DNA of 64,000 nucleotides from JADGNF01 sp964582085 (GCA_964582085.1 CAZOPV010000016.1:1-64000), one strand, 5' to 3'. Counted from the first letter of the stretch, positions 26,352 through 35,103 are shown. Notes: generated from the letters alone by a model not told the origin. A program made the numbers and translations.

Positions 26352-27509
26352 TTAAATAAATTCTTCGTATATTTTAACCATTTTGTCAACGTTTACGTTC
26401 CATCCAAAGCTCTTCTCAACTTCATTTCTCAGTTTTTCCTTAACGTTCAATGAGGTAGGTACAGAAAATTCCAATATCGCTTCAGCTAAAATTTTAGGCA
26501 TATTAGGTGGTACTAGTTTTCCGTAACCCTTGATGAAAATCTCTTTTATACCACCAACATCTGTGGTTACCAACGGCAAACCACAAGCCATAGCTTCCAA
26601 CGCTACCAGAGGTAAACCCTCACCTGATTTGGATGGCAACACAAAAAAATCTGCTGCATTATAATAATCTGGTAAATCTTCATCAGGTACAAAACCCACA
26701 AGTAGGAACCTGTGGCTAATCTCTAACTGTTCAATTTTAGCCTTTATGTCAACAAAATCTGGGCCTCTACCAATCACCAAGAAAACTAAATCAGGATTCC
26801 TTTGAAGTGCAATTTTTGCTGCCTCTATTAAGGTATCAATTCCATTTTTGTAAACTAGCCGCCGTACTGTAACCGCGACTACTGCGTTGGATGATATGTG
26901 GTGTTTTTTTCTAATTTTCTCTTTTGCAGCGAGGACAAGTTTGAAGCGATCTAAATCAACTCCGTTGTAAATAACTTCTACTTTTTCAACTTCAGCTCCT
27001 AAACTCAAAACATAGTTTTTAGTTGCGTTACTTACAGCAACAATTTTATCTGCACTTTTAAGAACTTGTTTACCTACCAAAACATCGTTTAACCCCTCAA
27101 CAGTATTCCACATTCCCTTATAATCTATGAATGTATTGTGCTGCGTTAGTACAAGCGGCTTCTGGTAGCGCTTAGCCAACTTCGCTGCGACAAGAGATGA
27201 CAAATAAGGGTGTCCATGAGCGTGCACAATATCGCTGAATTTTACGGCTTGTAAAAAAGTTCTACAACTGGAAACCTCAGGAATGGGGTAAGGAATTCCA
27301 AGTCTAAACCCTACATTCAAAGCTTCGTAGCACTGAACCGGTATGTGATCATAGACGTAATTCTTGGTGGTGTAATTTCTATGAGTTAGCACCATGAGCT
27401 CGAACTTCCGTTTGAGAAGCCTCTTACTTTGTTCGTACACAACGCGCTCTATGCCTCCAACATGAGGTAAGAACGTATGTGTAACGATACAGAGCTTTGT
27501 TTGAGTCAT
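26352..27509 (-). CDS. Family 4 glycosyltransferase (GT-B)
   Basis: 385 residues. The N-terminal half opens with HTFLPHVGGIERVVYEQSKRLL and has VHAHGHPYLSSLVAAKLA and LTQHNTF. The C-terminal GT4 half has VTVRRLVYKNGIDTLIEA, SGEGLPLVALEAMACGLPL (the E-X7-E motif) and VTTDVGGIKE. It resembles PimB/WcaL-type transferases. With the following DPM-like and DUF1616 genes it forms a small surface-glycosylation operon. The 46-base gap to the next gene holds no clear terminator. Confidence 0.87.
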   Translation of the reverse strand: MTQTKLCIVTHTFLPHVGGIERVVYEQSKRLLKRKFELMVLTHRNYTTKNYVYDHIPVQCYEALNVGFRLGIPYPIPEVSSCRTFLQAVKFSDIVHAHGHPYLSSLVAAKLAKRYQKPLVLTQHNTFIDYKGMWNTVEGLNDVLVGKQVLKSADKIVAVSNATKNYVLSLGAEVEKVEVIYNGVDLDRFKLVLAAKEKIRKKHHISSNAVVAVTVRRLVYKNGIDTLIEAAKIALQRNPDLVFLVIGRGPDFVDIKAKIEQLEISHRFLLVGFVPDEDLPDYYNAADFFVLPSKSGEGLPLVALEAMACGLPLVTTDVGGIKEIFIKGYGKLVPPNMPKILAEAILEFSVPTSLNVKEKLRNEVEKSFGWNVNVDKMVKIYEEFI

Positions 27510-27667
27510 GGGGCTCAGCTTTGCTTAATCTCCTCGACAAAGAAACTATTATAATTTTAGGATAAAACAACTCTATAGTTAAGCGAGGGGGTCAAAGTCT
27601 TAAGAAAAAATGCTTAGCTTAAAGTTTGCCCTAGCAAATCTTTTACGGAAACTTAATATCCTGTATA

Positions 27668-27683
27668 TTGGATGAACTATCCA
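27668..27683. promoter_or_regulatory. Putative operator, copy A (TTGGATGAACTATCCA)
   Basis: This imperfect palindrome (TGGAT-GAACT-ATCCA) lies just after a TATA-like TGTATATT (27661-27668) and about 33 bases before ATG 27716. Fourteen of 16 bases match the palindrome before btuF at 29030-29045. Its position over the expected transcription start suggests a repressor site. The regulator is unknown. Confidence 0.5.
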
Positions 27684-27715
27684 TCAACAGCAAAACCAAG
27701 TTTGCGTGGAGAAGA

Positions 27716-28366
27716 ATGGATATAATCATCGGAGGCGGAAAATACGGTTGCACCGCCGTGGAATTTCTAAGAAAAAACCGCAAAGATTTCGTGGTTATCG
27801 ACAGTGACCCCAACTGTCAAGCTGTTAAACGGTTTCCCCTCAAGGAAGGTGTTCGTTTTGACGAACCTGGTGGCTATTTCATTCATGGTGACTTGTCTAC
27901 AGTCATTGACCTCATCGATAAATTGAACCCAGAGTACGTTTTTCCCACCGCGCCAGTTCACATAGCTGCAGATATGGCGCAACTTAAATTCCAACTTACG
28001 CCATGGCGGGAAGTCATCAACACTATATTGCCTCGACTCCCCCACTCTGTTGTTTTGCTGGCTGGAAAAGGCAAAATTGTTCTCAGTTTTAACAGAGACC
28101 ACGACTGCGTCGACAACTGTTCCATGCCTGAAACCTGTCCTTCTTCAGGAATAAAAAAACCCTGCACCATGACAAAAATGATGCAGTATGCACGTCCAGA
28201 CGCATTCATCTTGCTGAGCCACTCTATAGCTCCAGGTATGGGCGCCATCAAAGGTTCTGAGCTTCAAGAATTTTTTAAATGGGCCAAAACCAAAGATAAG
28301 TTTGTAGTGGGTACCTCATGCGACTGCCACGGAGTCTTTTCAGCGTTCAAAAAAGCTAAAACCTAA
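27716..28366 (+). CDS. Cysteine-rich Rossmann-fold protein, function unknown
   Basis: 216 residues from ATG 27716, which follows GGAGAAGA; a TTG at 27668 would start inside the putative operator. The N-terminus is a nucleotide-binding beta-alpha-beta unit (DIIIGGGKYGCTAVEFL, then VVIDSDPNC), as in TrkA-N domains. A cluster of five cysteines (CVDNCSMPETCPSSGIKKPC) lies near residues 136-155, and SCDCHG near the end. These could bind a [4Fe-4S] cluster or zinc. I do not recognise the family. Its promoter motif is shared with btuF and it converges on cobZ, so a corrinoid-related role is a reasonable guess only. Confidence 0.7.
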   Translation: MDIIIGGGKYGCTAVEFLRKNRKDFVVIDSDPNCQAVKRFPLKEGVRFDEPGGYFIHGDLSTVIDLIDKLNPEYVFPTAPVHIAADMAQLKFQLTPWREVINTILPRLPHSVVLLAGKGKIVLSFNRDHDCVDNCSMPETCPSSGIKKPCTMTKMMQYARPDAFILLSHSIAPGMGAIKGSELQEFFKWAKTKDKFVVGTSCDCHGVFSAFKKAKT

Positions 28367-28373
28367 AAAGCAA

Positions 28374-28856
28374 CTATTTGTGTGATGCATCTCTGAACGC
28401 GCGAGTGTACATATTTGAAGAGACGCCTGCCACAAGTCCACCAATGCCATCGTTGGTTATGGCTCCTAACTTCTTGAGGATTCCTGGTTTTGCTTGGTCA
28501 AATCGTGTAAACTCAAAAACACCCTTTACCCCTGCTATGTAATTGGCTATTGCAAGCCCCATTAACTCGTCAGCAACTAACCCCGGTCGCCCTTTAAATC
28601 TTTCAACGCTCAATCCTGGGATCAGTCCCGCTTCAGCATCTTCTTGTGCCCTAAAGCACATGACCTCCAACGTGGCAATATTCACATCGGATAAGACATC
28701 CAAAAACTCCTCCCGTAATAACTCTTCTGCTTTCTCTTTAGTTTCCACCCCTGGATGTGGCACATAGAACTCCAAGGCTGTATCAATAAGATCTTGTAAG
28801 GTTATGCCGTTTTTTTCCAAAAACTTCAGCAATGGTGGTGATGTCTCAAATTTCAT
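28374..28856 (-). CDS. cobZ: Alpha-ribazole phosphatase CobZ-like protein
   Basis: 160 residues, PgpA-related. It has FYVPHPGVETKEKAEELL, DELMGLAIANYIAG, FEFTRFDQAKPGILKKLG and NDGIGGLVAGVSSNMYTRA. These stretches match what I know of the Methanosarcina CobZ family, which removes the phosphate from alpha-ribazole phosphate or from the final cobamide phosphate. Bacteria use the unrelated CobC. A phosphatidylglycerophosphatase of the same superfamily is the alternative. The surrounding btu and cob genes favour CobZ. It converges with the Rossmann protein gene, 7 bases away. Confidence 0.8.
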   Translation of the reverse strand: MKFETSPPLLKFLEKNGITLQDLIDTALEFYVPHPGVETKEKAEELLREEFLDVLSDVNIATLEVMCFRAQEDAEAGLIPGLSVERFKGRPGLVADELMGLAIANYIAGVKGVFEFTRFDQAKPGILKKLGAITNDGIGGLVAGVSSNMYTRAFRDASHK

Positions 28857-29012
28857 GCTCTATCGACGAATTCAATGTGAAGGGCGCTTCTTAAGTTTTA
28901 CGTGAACCAACTCTCCATCTGTTTTTTGTCTCGTAGCTTTCTTGTCCTGAGGCATGTTGGTGCCTTAGTCATCTTTTTCAACTCAACTGGTGATTAAGTT
29001 ATTTTGAACAAC

Positions 29013-29022
29013 GTTTATATCT
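29013..29022 (+). promoter_or_regulatory. TATA box of the btuFCD-cob operon
   Basis: GTTTATATCT lies about 25-30 bases before the expected transcription start near 29043 and 40-50 bases before ATG 29061. It is followed directly by the palindrome at 29029-29047. Confidence 0.55.
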
Positions 29023-29028
29023 CTCTGG

Positions 29029-29047
29029 GTTGGATAATCTATCCAAC
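29029..29047. promoter_or_regulatory. Putative operator, copy B (perfect palindrome before btuF)
   Basis: GTTGGATAATCTATCCAAC is a perfect inverted repeat with 8-base arms around ATC. It lies between the TATA box and the btuF start, over the likely transcription start, where a bound repressor would block transcription. A close copy precedes the gene at 27716. An RNA hairpin in the leader is a less likely reading because the arms would form only 8 pairs around a 3-base loop. Confidence 0.6.
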
Positions 29048-29060
29048 AAAGGTGTAAAAA

Positions 29061-30128
29061 ATGGATAAACCCACAATCATCTATATCGTGACTATTCTGG
29101 CTGTTGTCTCAATGATTGTTGCAGCCTATGGTTTTGTGGCTCTTCAAGGTCAAATCGACGATTTGAAAGCTTCCAACACTGCATTGGAAAGCTCTATAGA
29201 TAGCATTCAAAGGTCTTTGACTACCATTCAACAGCAAATCAATGAGTATCAAGAGACAATCGCTGAGTATCAGCAAGTGACACTAGTGGATTCTATGGGT
29301 AACGTGGTAACTTTAAATTCGTCTCCTCAACGCATTGTTTCTTTGGCTCCCAGTAATACAGAGATACTTTTTGCCATCGGTGCGGGAGACAAAGTTGTAG
29401 GTGTGACTGATTTCTGCAACTATCCTTACAATTTCACAGCGTGGATTGAAGCAGGCAACATGACCAGTATCGGTAGCTACTATGGACCATCAACAGAGCC
29501 GATTGTTGCATTGAATCCTGATTTAGTGCTTGCTTCGTCTGGAAGTTTGGATGCAGCCGCCAATCTGCGCAATTTAGGCATTAACGTTCTGGTTGTGGAA
29601 TCCAAAACTTTGGATGGCGTTTTGCAAGATATCTTGATGATCGGTCGAGCCACAGGCAACAATGCACAAGCTAGCGCGCTGGTATCAGCTATGCGGGAAA
29701 GGATCGATAATGTAACCACCAAAGCAGCAACTGCTACCACAAAGCCAAAAGTATACCATGAAGTTTGGAATGACCCACTCATGAGTGTAGGTCCAGGAAC
29801 GTTCATCGATGAGCTAATAACACTTGCAGGCGGTGAAAACATTTTCCACGACGCCACAACAAGTTGGCCAACGGTAAGTTCTGAAGCAATAGTCGCAAAA
29901 AATCCCGATGTTATGGTGTTTCCTGATATGTATATGGGTGTCCAGAATTTCTACCAAACTATTGAGGCTGTGAAGCAACGACCAGGATGGGGAATAATAA
30001 ACGCCGTCAAGAACGATGCAATCTATGAAATCAACGCTGACATAATTTCCCGTTCAGGACCCAGATTGGTTGATGCACTAGAAGAGTTGTCTAAGATGAT
30101 TCATCCAGAAATCTTTGGGCAACCCTAA
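29061..30128 (+). CDS. btuF: Corrinoid ABC transporter, substrate-binding protein BtuF
   Basis: 355 residues. An N-terminal membrane helix (about 8-28) anchors the protein outside the cell. A coiled coil (about 30-72, rich in heptad LQGQIDDL and QQQINEYQ) acts as a stalk, and a helical-backbone metal-receptor domain follows (PQRIVSLAPSNTEILFAIGAG, GVTDFCNYP, IGSYYGPSTEPIVALNPDLV). It should deliver cobamides or cobinamide to BtuCD. Iron-siderophore binding is the family alternative. The cob genes in the same operon support corrinoids. It starts the operon at an ATG after a TATA box and palindrome. Confidence 0.85.
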   Translation: MDKPTIIYIVTILAVVSMIVAAYGFVALQGQIDDLKASNTALESSIDSIQRSLTTIQQQINEYQETIAEYQQVTLVDSMGNVVTLNSSPQRIVSLAPSNTEILFAIGAGDKVVGVTDFCNYPYNFTAWIEAGNMTSIGSYYGPSTEPIVALNPDLVLASSGSLDAAANLRNLGINVLVVESKTLDGVLQDILMIGRATGNNAQASALVSAMRERIDNVTTKAATATTKPKVYHEVWNDPLMSVGPGTFIDELITLAGGENIFHDATTSWPTVSSEAIVAKNPDVMVFPDMYMGVQNFYQTIEAVKQRPGWGIINAVKNDAIYEINADIISRSGPRLVDALEELSKMIHPEIFGQP

Positions 30129-30172
30129 TTACCTTCTTTTTTATATTAAAACGCAATGTTAGTGAAATATAC

Positions 30173-31252
30173 TTGAAAACCGATATTGAACATGTTCATT
30201 TAAAGCGTGTTTCACGATGGAAATTTTACATAGTTGGACTTTTAATCGCGTTTGTTGTCATCCTATTTTTGTCTCTTAATTTGGGTTATTCTCCTATCCC
30301 TTACAGCGATGTCTTAACTACACTGCTCAAGCAAGTCCCTCTCCTTAACACATTGGTGGAAAACGTAGATATCTCCAAGACCACTGAGATTATAATCACC
30401 CAGATCAGATTACCCCGCGTGTTATGTGGAGCTTTTGTTGGTGCAGCACTAGCCACCGCAGGCGTAATCTATCAAGGTATCTTTAGGAATCCAATGGCCG
30501 ACCCCTATGTTATCGGCGCCTCTACTGGCGCTACAGTGGGCTCAGCTTTGGTGTTGGTTTTGGGCATGGGCCTATCATTTTTTGGAGTAAATACTCTGCA
30601 AATTTTTGCTTTTATTGGTTCTTTAATAACTGTTATCTTTGTTTATAACATTTCCAGAGTGGGCTCGAGGGTTCCAGTCACAACTTTGCTCCTAGTAGGC
30701 ATTGCGGTTAGTCTTTTCCTCAACGCTATAGTTACTTATTTGCAAACAATTGCAAGTGACCGAATTCTTCATGGATTAACATTCTGGATTATTGGCAGCT
30801 TGGCACCCACAGAAAACTGGGACAAATTCTGGTCTATTTTGCCATTTATAGTAACGGGGTTTGCCGTTTCTTACCTGTATTCGCGGAACTTGAACGTTCT
30901 TGCTTTAGGCGAAGAACAAGCCCAGCACCTCGGTGTCGAAACAGAGAAAGTTAAAATGATACTTATAGTTACGGGCGCTCTCCTTACAGCAGCCGCCGTC
31001 TCCATTAGTGGTTTAATTGGTTTTGTTGGTCTCATAATTCCTCACTTGACACGTGTTCTGATTGGTCCAGACCACCGGGTTCTTTTGCCCACAGCTGCTA
31101 TTGTCGGCGCCTCTTTTCTGGTGTTTTGTGATGCTCTTTCACGGGTGGTTATGGGTTCAGGCGAGGCGCCTGTGGGCATACTTACCGCGTTGTCTGGTGC
31201 CCCCTTCTTTGTGTACCTGTTGCGTAGAAAAAAGAAAGGATATACCGTGTAA
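30173..31252 (+). CDS. btuC: Corrinoid ABC transporter, permease BtuC
   Basis: 359 residues with about ten membrane helices, FecCD/BtuC family. Typical parts are ITQIRLPRVLCGAFVGAALA, GVIYQGIFRNPMADPYVIG, LGEEQAQHLGVETEKVK and GFVGLIIPHLTRVLIGPDHR. It forms the membrane channel with BtuD. The start is TTG 30173; there is no better ATG near the N-terminus. A 44-base gap separates it from btuF and a 12-base gap from btuD. Confidence 0.9.
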   Translation: MKTDIEHVHLKRVSRWKFYIVGLLIAFVVILFLSLNLGYSPIPYSDVLTTLLKQVPLLNTLVENVDISKTTEIIITQIRLPRVLCGAFVGAALATAGVIYQGIFRNPMADPYVIGASTGATVGSALVLVLGMGLSFFGVNTLQIFAFIGSLITVIFVYNISRVGSRVPVTTLLLVGIAVSLFLNAIVTYLQTIASDRILHGLTFWIIGSLAPTENWDKFWSILPFIVTGFAVSYLYSRNLNVLALGEEQAQHLGVETEKVKMILIVTGALLTAAAVSISGLIGFVGLIIPHLTRVLIGPDHRVLLPTAAIVGASFLVFCDALSRVVMGSGEAPVGILTALSGAPFFVYLLRRKKKGYTV

Positions 31253-31264
31253 AAGTGAATATTT

Positions 31265-32557
31265 ATGGTAGTTTTGAACATTGATGGTATAGACTGCTCT
31301 TATGGCTCTGAAAAGATTTTAGACAACGTTCGGTTTAAAGTTGAAAGCGGTCAATTCTTAGGCATCCTTGGACCTAACGGTTCTGGAAAATCTACCTTAA
31401 TTAAAAGTGTCAGCCGTGTACTCAAACCCGTTACAGGTACCATTTTAATAGATGAAACCGACATCTATAAGCTCAAAACGTTGGAAGTTGCCAAACGTTT
31501 GGCTGTAGTTCCACAGGATTCACCGATGACTTTTGACTTTACTGCCCTAGAAGTTGTGCTTATGGGGCGCAATCCTCATTTGTCCAAATTTGGGATGGAA
31601 AGCAAAGAAGACTTGGCGATAGCCAAAAAATCAATGCAACTTACTGATACGTGGCAATTTGCAGACCGCCCTATCACTGAACTTAGCGGTGGAGAGCGAC
31701 AGCGCGTAATTATTGCACGTGCCCTAACACAAGAACCTAAAATTCTTCTACTTGACGAGCCAACTAACCATTTGGACATTTGTAACCAGCTAGAAATAAT
31801 GGACTTGCTCAAGCATTTATGCAAAACCAAAAAACTTCTTATTATAGGTGTTTTTCACGACTTCAATCTTGCCGCTCGATACTGTGACTCGTTGATTTTG
31901 TTGAAAGATGGTAAAATTGTAGCAGTTGGAGAGGCAAGCCAAACTCTCACTAGTGAAAACGTCAAAAAAGTTTTTCATGTTGATGCATTAGTTAAAAAAC
32001 ACCCGCTGACGGGCTCGCTTTATGTAACTCCTATATCCAAACCTCAGAACCAACAATTCAAACGCACTGTAGTGCACCTTATTTGCGGAGGTGGCGCAGG
32101 CAGTTCTTTGATGAAGATTCTTACTGATGAAGGCTTTACTATAACTGCAGGCGTTCTCCATTTACTGGATACAGACCAAGAAACAGCTCAATTATTAAAC
32201 ATCACTACAGTTAACGAGGCTCCTTTTTCGCCCATAACCGATGAAGCTCATGAAGCCAATTTGAAGCTAGCAAGCAAAGCTGACGTCCTTATTATTGCCC
32301 CGACTCAGTTTGGGTCTGGAAATCTGCGGAATCTCGAAGCTGCTCAAGTAGCCTTGGAAAAAGGTGTGCCAACTGTTATTATGGAAGACGGGTCTATAGA
32401 CGAGAGGGATTTCAGCAAGGGACAAGCAAAAAAATATCTACTGAAACTTAAAACTGGGGGTGCAATAGCAGTTAAGAGTCCTACCGAATTGTTGCTTTTT
32501 CTTAACAATTTAGAAGAAAAAATAAAATGTGATAAAGAGGGGATTGAAACCACATGA
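31265..32557 (+). CDS. btuD: Corrinoid ABC transporter ATPase BtuD with C-terminal extra domain
   Basis: 430 residues, about 170 longer than a simple ABC ATPase. The N-terminal 255 residues hold Walker A GPNGSGKSTL, the signature LSGGERQRVIIARAL, Walker B LLLDEPTNHLD and the H-loop HDFNLAARY. The C-terminal part (about 270-425) starts HLICGGGAGSSLMKIL and contains ADVLIIAPTQFGSGN and GVPTVIMED, which looks like an alpha/beta nucleotide-like domain. I believe this extension recurs in archaeal BtuD proteins; its function is unknown. It overlaps the next gene by four bases (ATGA). Confidence 0.88.
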   Translation: MVVLNIDGIDCSYGSEKILDNVRFKVESGQFLGILGPNGSGKSTLIKSVSRVLKPVTGTILIDETDIYKLKTLEVAKRLAVVPQDSPMTFDFTALEVVLMGRNPHLSKFGMESKEDLAIAKKSMQLTDTWQFADRPITELSGGERQRVIIARALTQEPKILLLDEPTNHLDICNQLEIMDLLKHLCKTKKLLIIGVFHDFNLAARYCDSLILLKDGKIVAVGEASQTLTSENVKKVFHVDALVKKHPLTGSLYVTPISKPQNQQFKRTVVHLICGGGAGSSLMKILTDEGFTITAGVLHLLDTDQETAQLLNITTVNEAPFSPITDEAHEANLKLASKADVLIIAPTQFGSGNLRNLEAAQVALEKGVPTVIMEDGSIDERDFSKGQAKKYLLKLKTGGAIAVKSPTELLLFLNNLEEKIKCDKEGIETT

Positions 32558-33225
32558 AAATTGTTGCCTCTTGGAGTGGCGGAAAAGACAGCTGTTTCGC
32601 ACTATATAAAGCGCTCAAAGAAAAATATCAAGTTATGAGTTTGTTGACTTTCATGCGCAATGAAACAGCAACGAACTTCCATGGATTAAACGTAAAACTC
32701 TTAGATGCACAAGCGCAAGCTCTCGGAATATCTCTTGTTAAGTATGTAACAAAACCAGAAACTTATGAACAACAATTCAAAGCCGCGCTACGTAAGTTTA
32801 AAGTTCAAGGCGCAGAAGGTTTGCTGACGGGCGACATTTACGAAGTTGCTGGTCACGAAGAACGCTGGTTGGAACGTATTTGCAAAGAAGTAGACCTGCA
32901 ACCTATAAGACCATTATGGATGGGTGATACCAAACAGATTTTACAAGATTTCGTTAATGCGGGGTTTGAAGCGACTATTGTTCGAACCAACAAAAGTGTA
33001 ATAGGCGAAGAGTGGCTTGGTCGGCAACTGAACCAGAACTTTCTACATGAAATACTCCAACTGAAAAATGTAGATCCATGCGGAGAAGGCGGAGAATATC
33101 ACACCGTCGTAACCGACGGACCTATCTTCAAGAACCGCATAGTTATCAACGAAACTAAACGGCAGTATAGTAATGGATATGGTCATTTGGAAATTGTAAA
33201 TTTCACGGTTATGCCAAAAAGCTAA
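32554..33225 (+). CDS. DUF71 ATP-pyrophosphatase, predicted B12-salvage type
   Basis: 223 residues of the adenine-nucleotide alpha-hydrolase fold. It has the PP-loop SGGKDSCFALYKAL, LTGDIYEVAGHEERW and the C-terminal CGEGGEYHTVV motif. The family includes diphthine-ammonia ligase Dph6, and comparative genomics has proposed a second branch for B12 salvage. This copy lies between btuD and cobT, which fits the second branch. It would then catalyse an ATP-dependent amide bond formation or cleavage on a corrinoid. I cannot separate the two branches from motifs alone. Confidence 0.75.
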   Translation: MKIVASWSGGKDSCFALYKALKEKYQVMSLLTFMRNETATNFHGLNVKLLDAQAQALGISLVKYVTKPETYEQQFKAALRKFKVQGAEGLLTGDIYEVAGHEERWLERICKEVDLQPIRPLWMGDTKQILQDFVNAGFEATIVRTNKSVIGEEWLGRQLNQNFLHEILQLKNVDPCGEGGEYHTVVTDGPIFKNRIVINETKRQYSNGYGHLEIVNFTVMPKS

Positions 33226-33236
33226 AGGTGTATAAA

Positions 33237-34340
33237 ATGACCCAAATCTCTGATATATTGACTGTTCGAAATTCGTCGAAAGGCGAAGCTTTTTTAGAAC
33301 AAATTATAGGCAAAAGACCGTTATTCGTTTTGACGATAGCTACGTCAGAAACTGGCAAAATCGCAGGTATATCCGCAGCAGGTAAAATGCCTGAAATTAC
33401 AGATTACACGCCACCTGCAGACGCAGAGCTACTTTTGTTCGGCAAATGTAAATGCTTTAACGGTGTTCCTGTGACGCCAGACGGCATTCCCACTCCCGCA
33501 TTGATTTCGATGTCGGTTTTGCGTTTGGCGGATTTTCCTGTTCTGGTGGCAAGTGGTGGCTTGAAGATTAAACCTCATGCACCATTTTTAGATTTCGGTG
33601 GAAGTCCAGGAAGAGACATCCGAACAGGAAATGCTGTTGATAACGTGGAGGAAGTTATTGAACGAGCCAAAGTTGCAGGAGAGCATTTAGCTAAAACCTC
33701 TGAGTATTTAGTTATTGGAGAGAGCATTCCAGGCGGAACCACAACAGCGTTGGGTGTTCTCTCCGCGATGGGCATAAAAGCAGAAGGCAAAGTCAGTAGT
33801 AGTATGCCTATTAATCCTCATGATTTAAAAATTGAAGCAGTTAGAGCTGGGTTAGCTGCTGCGGGCGCTAGTTTTGCCAGTTTTGCACGCGACCCCATTA
33901 AGGCCGTCTCCTGTGTCGGCGATCCCATGATGGCGGCGTTTGCAGGCTTAGTTTTGGGTGCTGCCGAACAGGTTCCGGTTTTGATGGCTGGCGGGACTCA
34001 GATGACTGCTATTTTAGCTGTAATAAACGCTTTAAACGCAAACGTCTTGTGTAACGTTGCAATTGGCACTACGCGTTGGGTTGCAAAAGATTATTCTTCC
34101 GATATTTGTGGCATTGTAGATCAGATCGCAGATGTGCCTATTTTGGCTGCAGACTTGAATTTTAGCCGCTCACGATTTGATGGTTTAAAAGCTTACGAGC
34201 AAGGTATAGTTAAGGAAGGCGTTGGCGCTGGTGGTTCTTCTATAGCCGCGATGGCGAAATTTGAGGGTGCATTAACTAAAGATTTATTGCTCTCTGAGAT
34301 TGAGCGCAACTATGCTACATTGATGAGTCTGGTGTCGTGA
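33237..34340 (+). CDS. cobT: Archaeal CobT-type phosphoribosyltransferase
   Basis: 367 residues from ATG 33237, chosen because AAAGGTG lies just upstream; a GTG at 33228 is the alternative. It belongs to the archaeal CobT family (MJ1598 type), which makes the alpha-ribotide of the lower-ligand base from nicotinate mononucleotide. Signature stretches are GESIPGGTTTALGVLSAMG, GDPMMAAFAGLVLGA and MAGGTQMTAILAVINAL. It supplies the nucleoside that CobS joins to GDP-cobinamide. It follows the DUF71 gene and precedes cobS2 and cobY2 in the same direction. Confidence 0.87.
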   Translation: MTQISDILTVRNSSKGEAFLEQIIGKRPLFVLTIATSETGKIAGISAAGKMPEITDYTPPADAELLLFGKCKCFNGVPVTPDGIPTPALISMSVLRLADFPVLVASGGLKIKPHAPFLDFGGSPGRDIRTGNAVDNVEEVIERAKVAGEHLAKTSEYLVIGESIPGGTTTALGVLSAMGIKAEGKVSSSMPINPHDLKIEAVRAGLAAAGASFASFARDPIKAVSCVGDPMMAAFAGLVLGAAEQVPVLMAGGTQMTAILAVINALNANVLCNVAIGTTRWVAKDYSSDICGIVDQIADVPILAADLNFSRSRFDGLKAYEQGIVKEGVGAGGSSIAAMAKFEGALTKDLLLSEIERNYATLMSLVS

Positions 34341-34347
34341 TGTATTA

Positions 34348-35103
34348 ATGTTGAAAGCGCTCAAGAATCTTTTAGCTTTCTTGACGGTTCTGCCCATACG
34401 TATGGACATGGATTGCCTAGTTGATTCTGCGCGTTTAATGTTTATCTTTCCACTTGTAGGCGCCTTGTTAGGGTTGTTGGCAGGTGTTTTTGGCTGTATA
34501 ATTTCCTTTTTTCTTCCTGAGTTGGTGACGGGCGCTTTAACTTTAAGCATTTTGTTGCTGCTGACTGGCTTACATCACACAGATGGATTGCTGGATTTTG
34601 GCGATGCGCTTATGTGTCATGGCACACCTGAACGAAAGATTGAAGTTATGCATGATCAGTTTACAGGCGCTGGCGCGGTGGGTCTTGGGCTAATGACTTA
34701 TGTGGTTTCTGCTTTTGCGTTTGCAGGTTTGGGTTCTGTTGTGATCATTCAGAGTGTAATTGTGGTTGAGTTATGTGCCAAATTAGCGATGGTTGTGGGT
34801 TGCTGGGCTGGTCGATCAATTCATAAGGGAATGAATTCGCCTTTTATGGAAATTATGCATGGTAAATATGGAACTCTACGGGTGGTTGCTGCTTTGTTTT
34901 TATCTTTGATGGTTTCTGTGCCACTTTTATGGTTTGCTGGCTGGTTTGTAGGTTTAATAGTGGTTTTAGTTTCGGTTTTAGCTAGCGGCGTGATGGTTGC
35001 GATTGCACACCGCCATTTTGGTGGTGTTACGGGTGACGTGTTAGGTGCTACTAATGAGGTAGTGCGTATGGTTGCTGTCGTTGTTTTGTTGGCGATGCTT
35101 TAA
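34348..35103 (+). CDS. cobS: Cobalamin synthase CobS, copy 2 (canonical motif)
   Basis: 251 residues, several membrane helices. The first motif reads HHTDGLLDFGDALMCHG, with all Asp residues in place, followed by KIEVMHDQFTGAGAVGLG and the late GGVTGDVLGATNEVVRM. This is the ordinary CobS pattern, in contrast to copy 1 at 20935-21777. It would make the cobamide phosphate from CobY and CobT products. The stop TAA overlaps the next gene's ATG (TAATG), so cobS2 and cobY2 are coupled, as are the two genes of the first pair (in the same cobS-cobY order). Confidence 0.9.
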   Translation: MLKALKNLLAFLTVLPIRMDMDCLVDSARLMFIFPLVGALLGLLAGVFGCIISFFLPELVTGALTLSILLLLTGLHHTDGLLDFGDALMCHGTPERKIEVMHDQFTGAGAVGLGLMTYVVSAFAFAGLGSVVIIQSVIVVELCAKLAMVVGCWAGRSIHKGMNSPFMEIMHGKYGTLRVVAALFLSLMVSVPLLWFAGWFVGLIVVLVSVLASGVMVAIAHRHFGGVTGDVLGATNEVVRMVAVVVLLAML

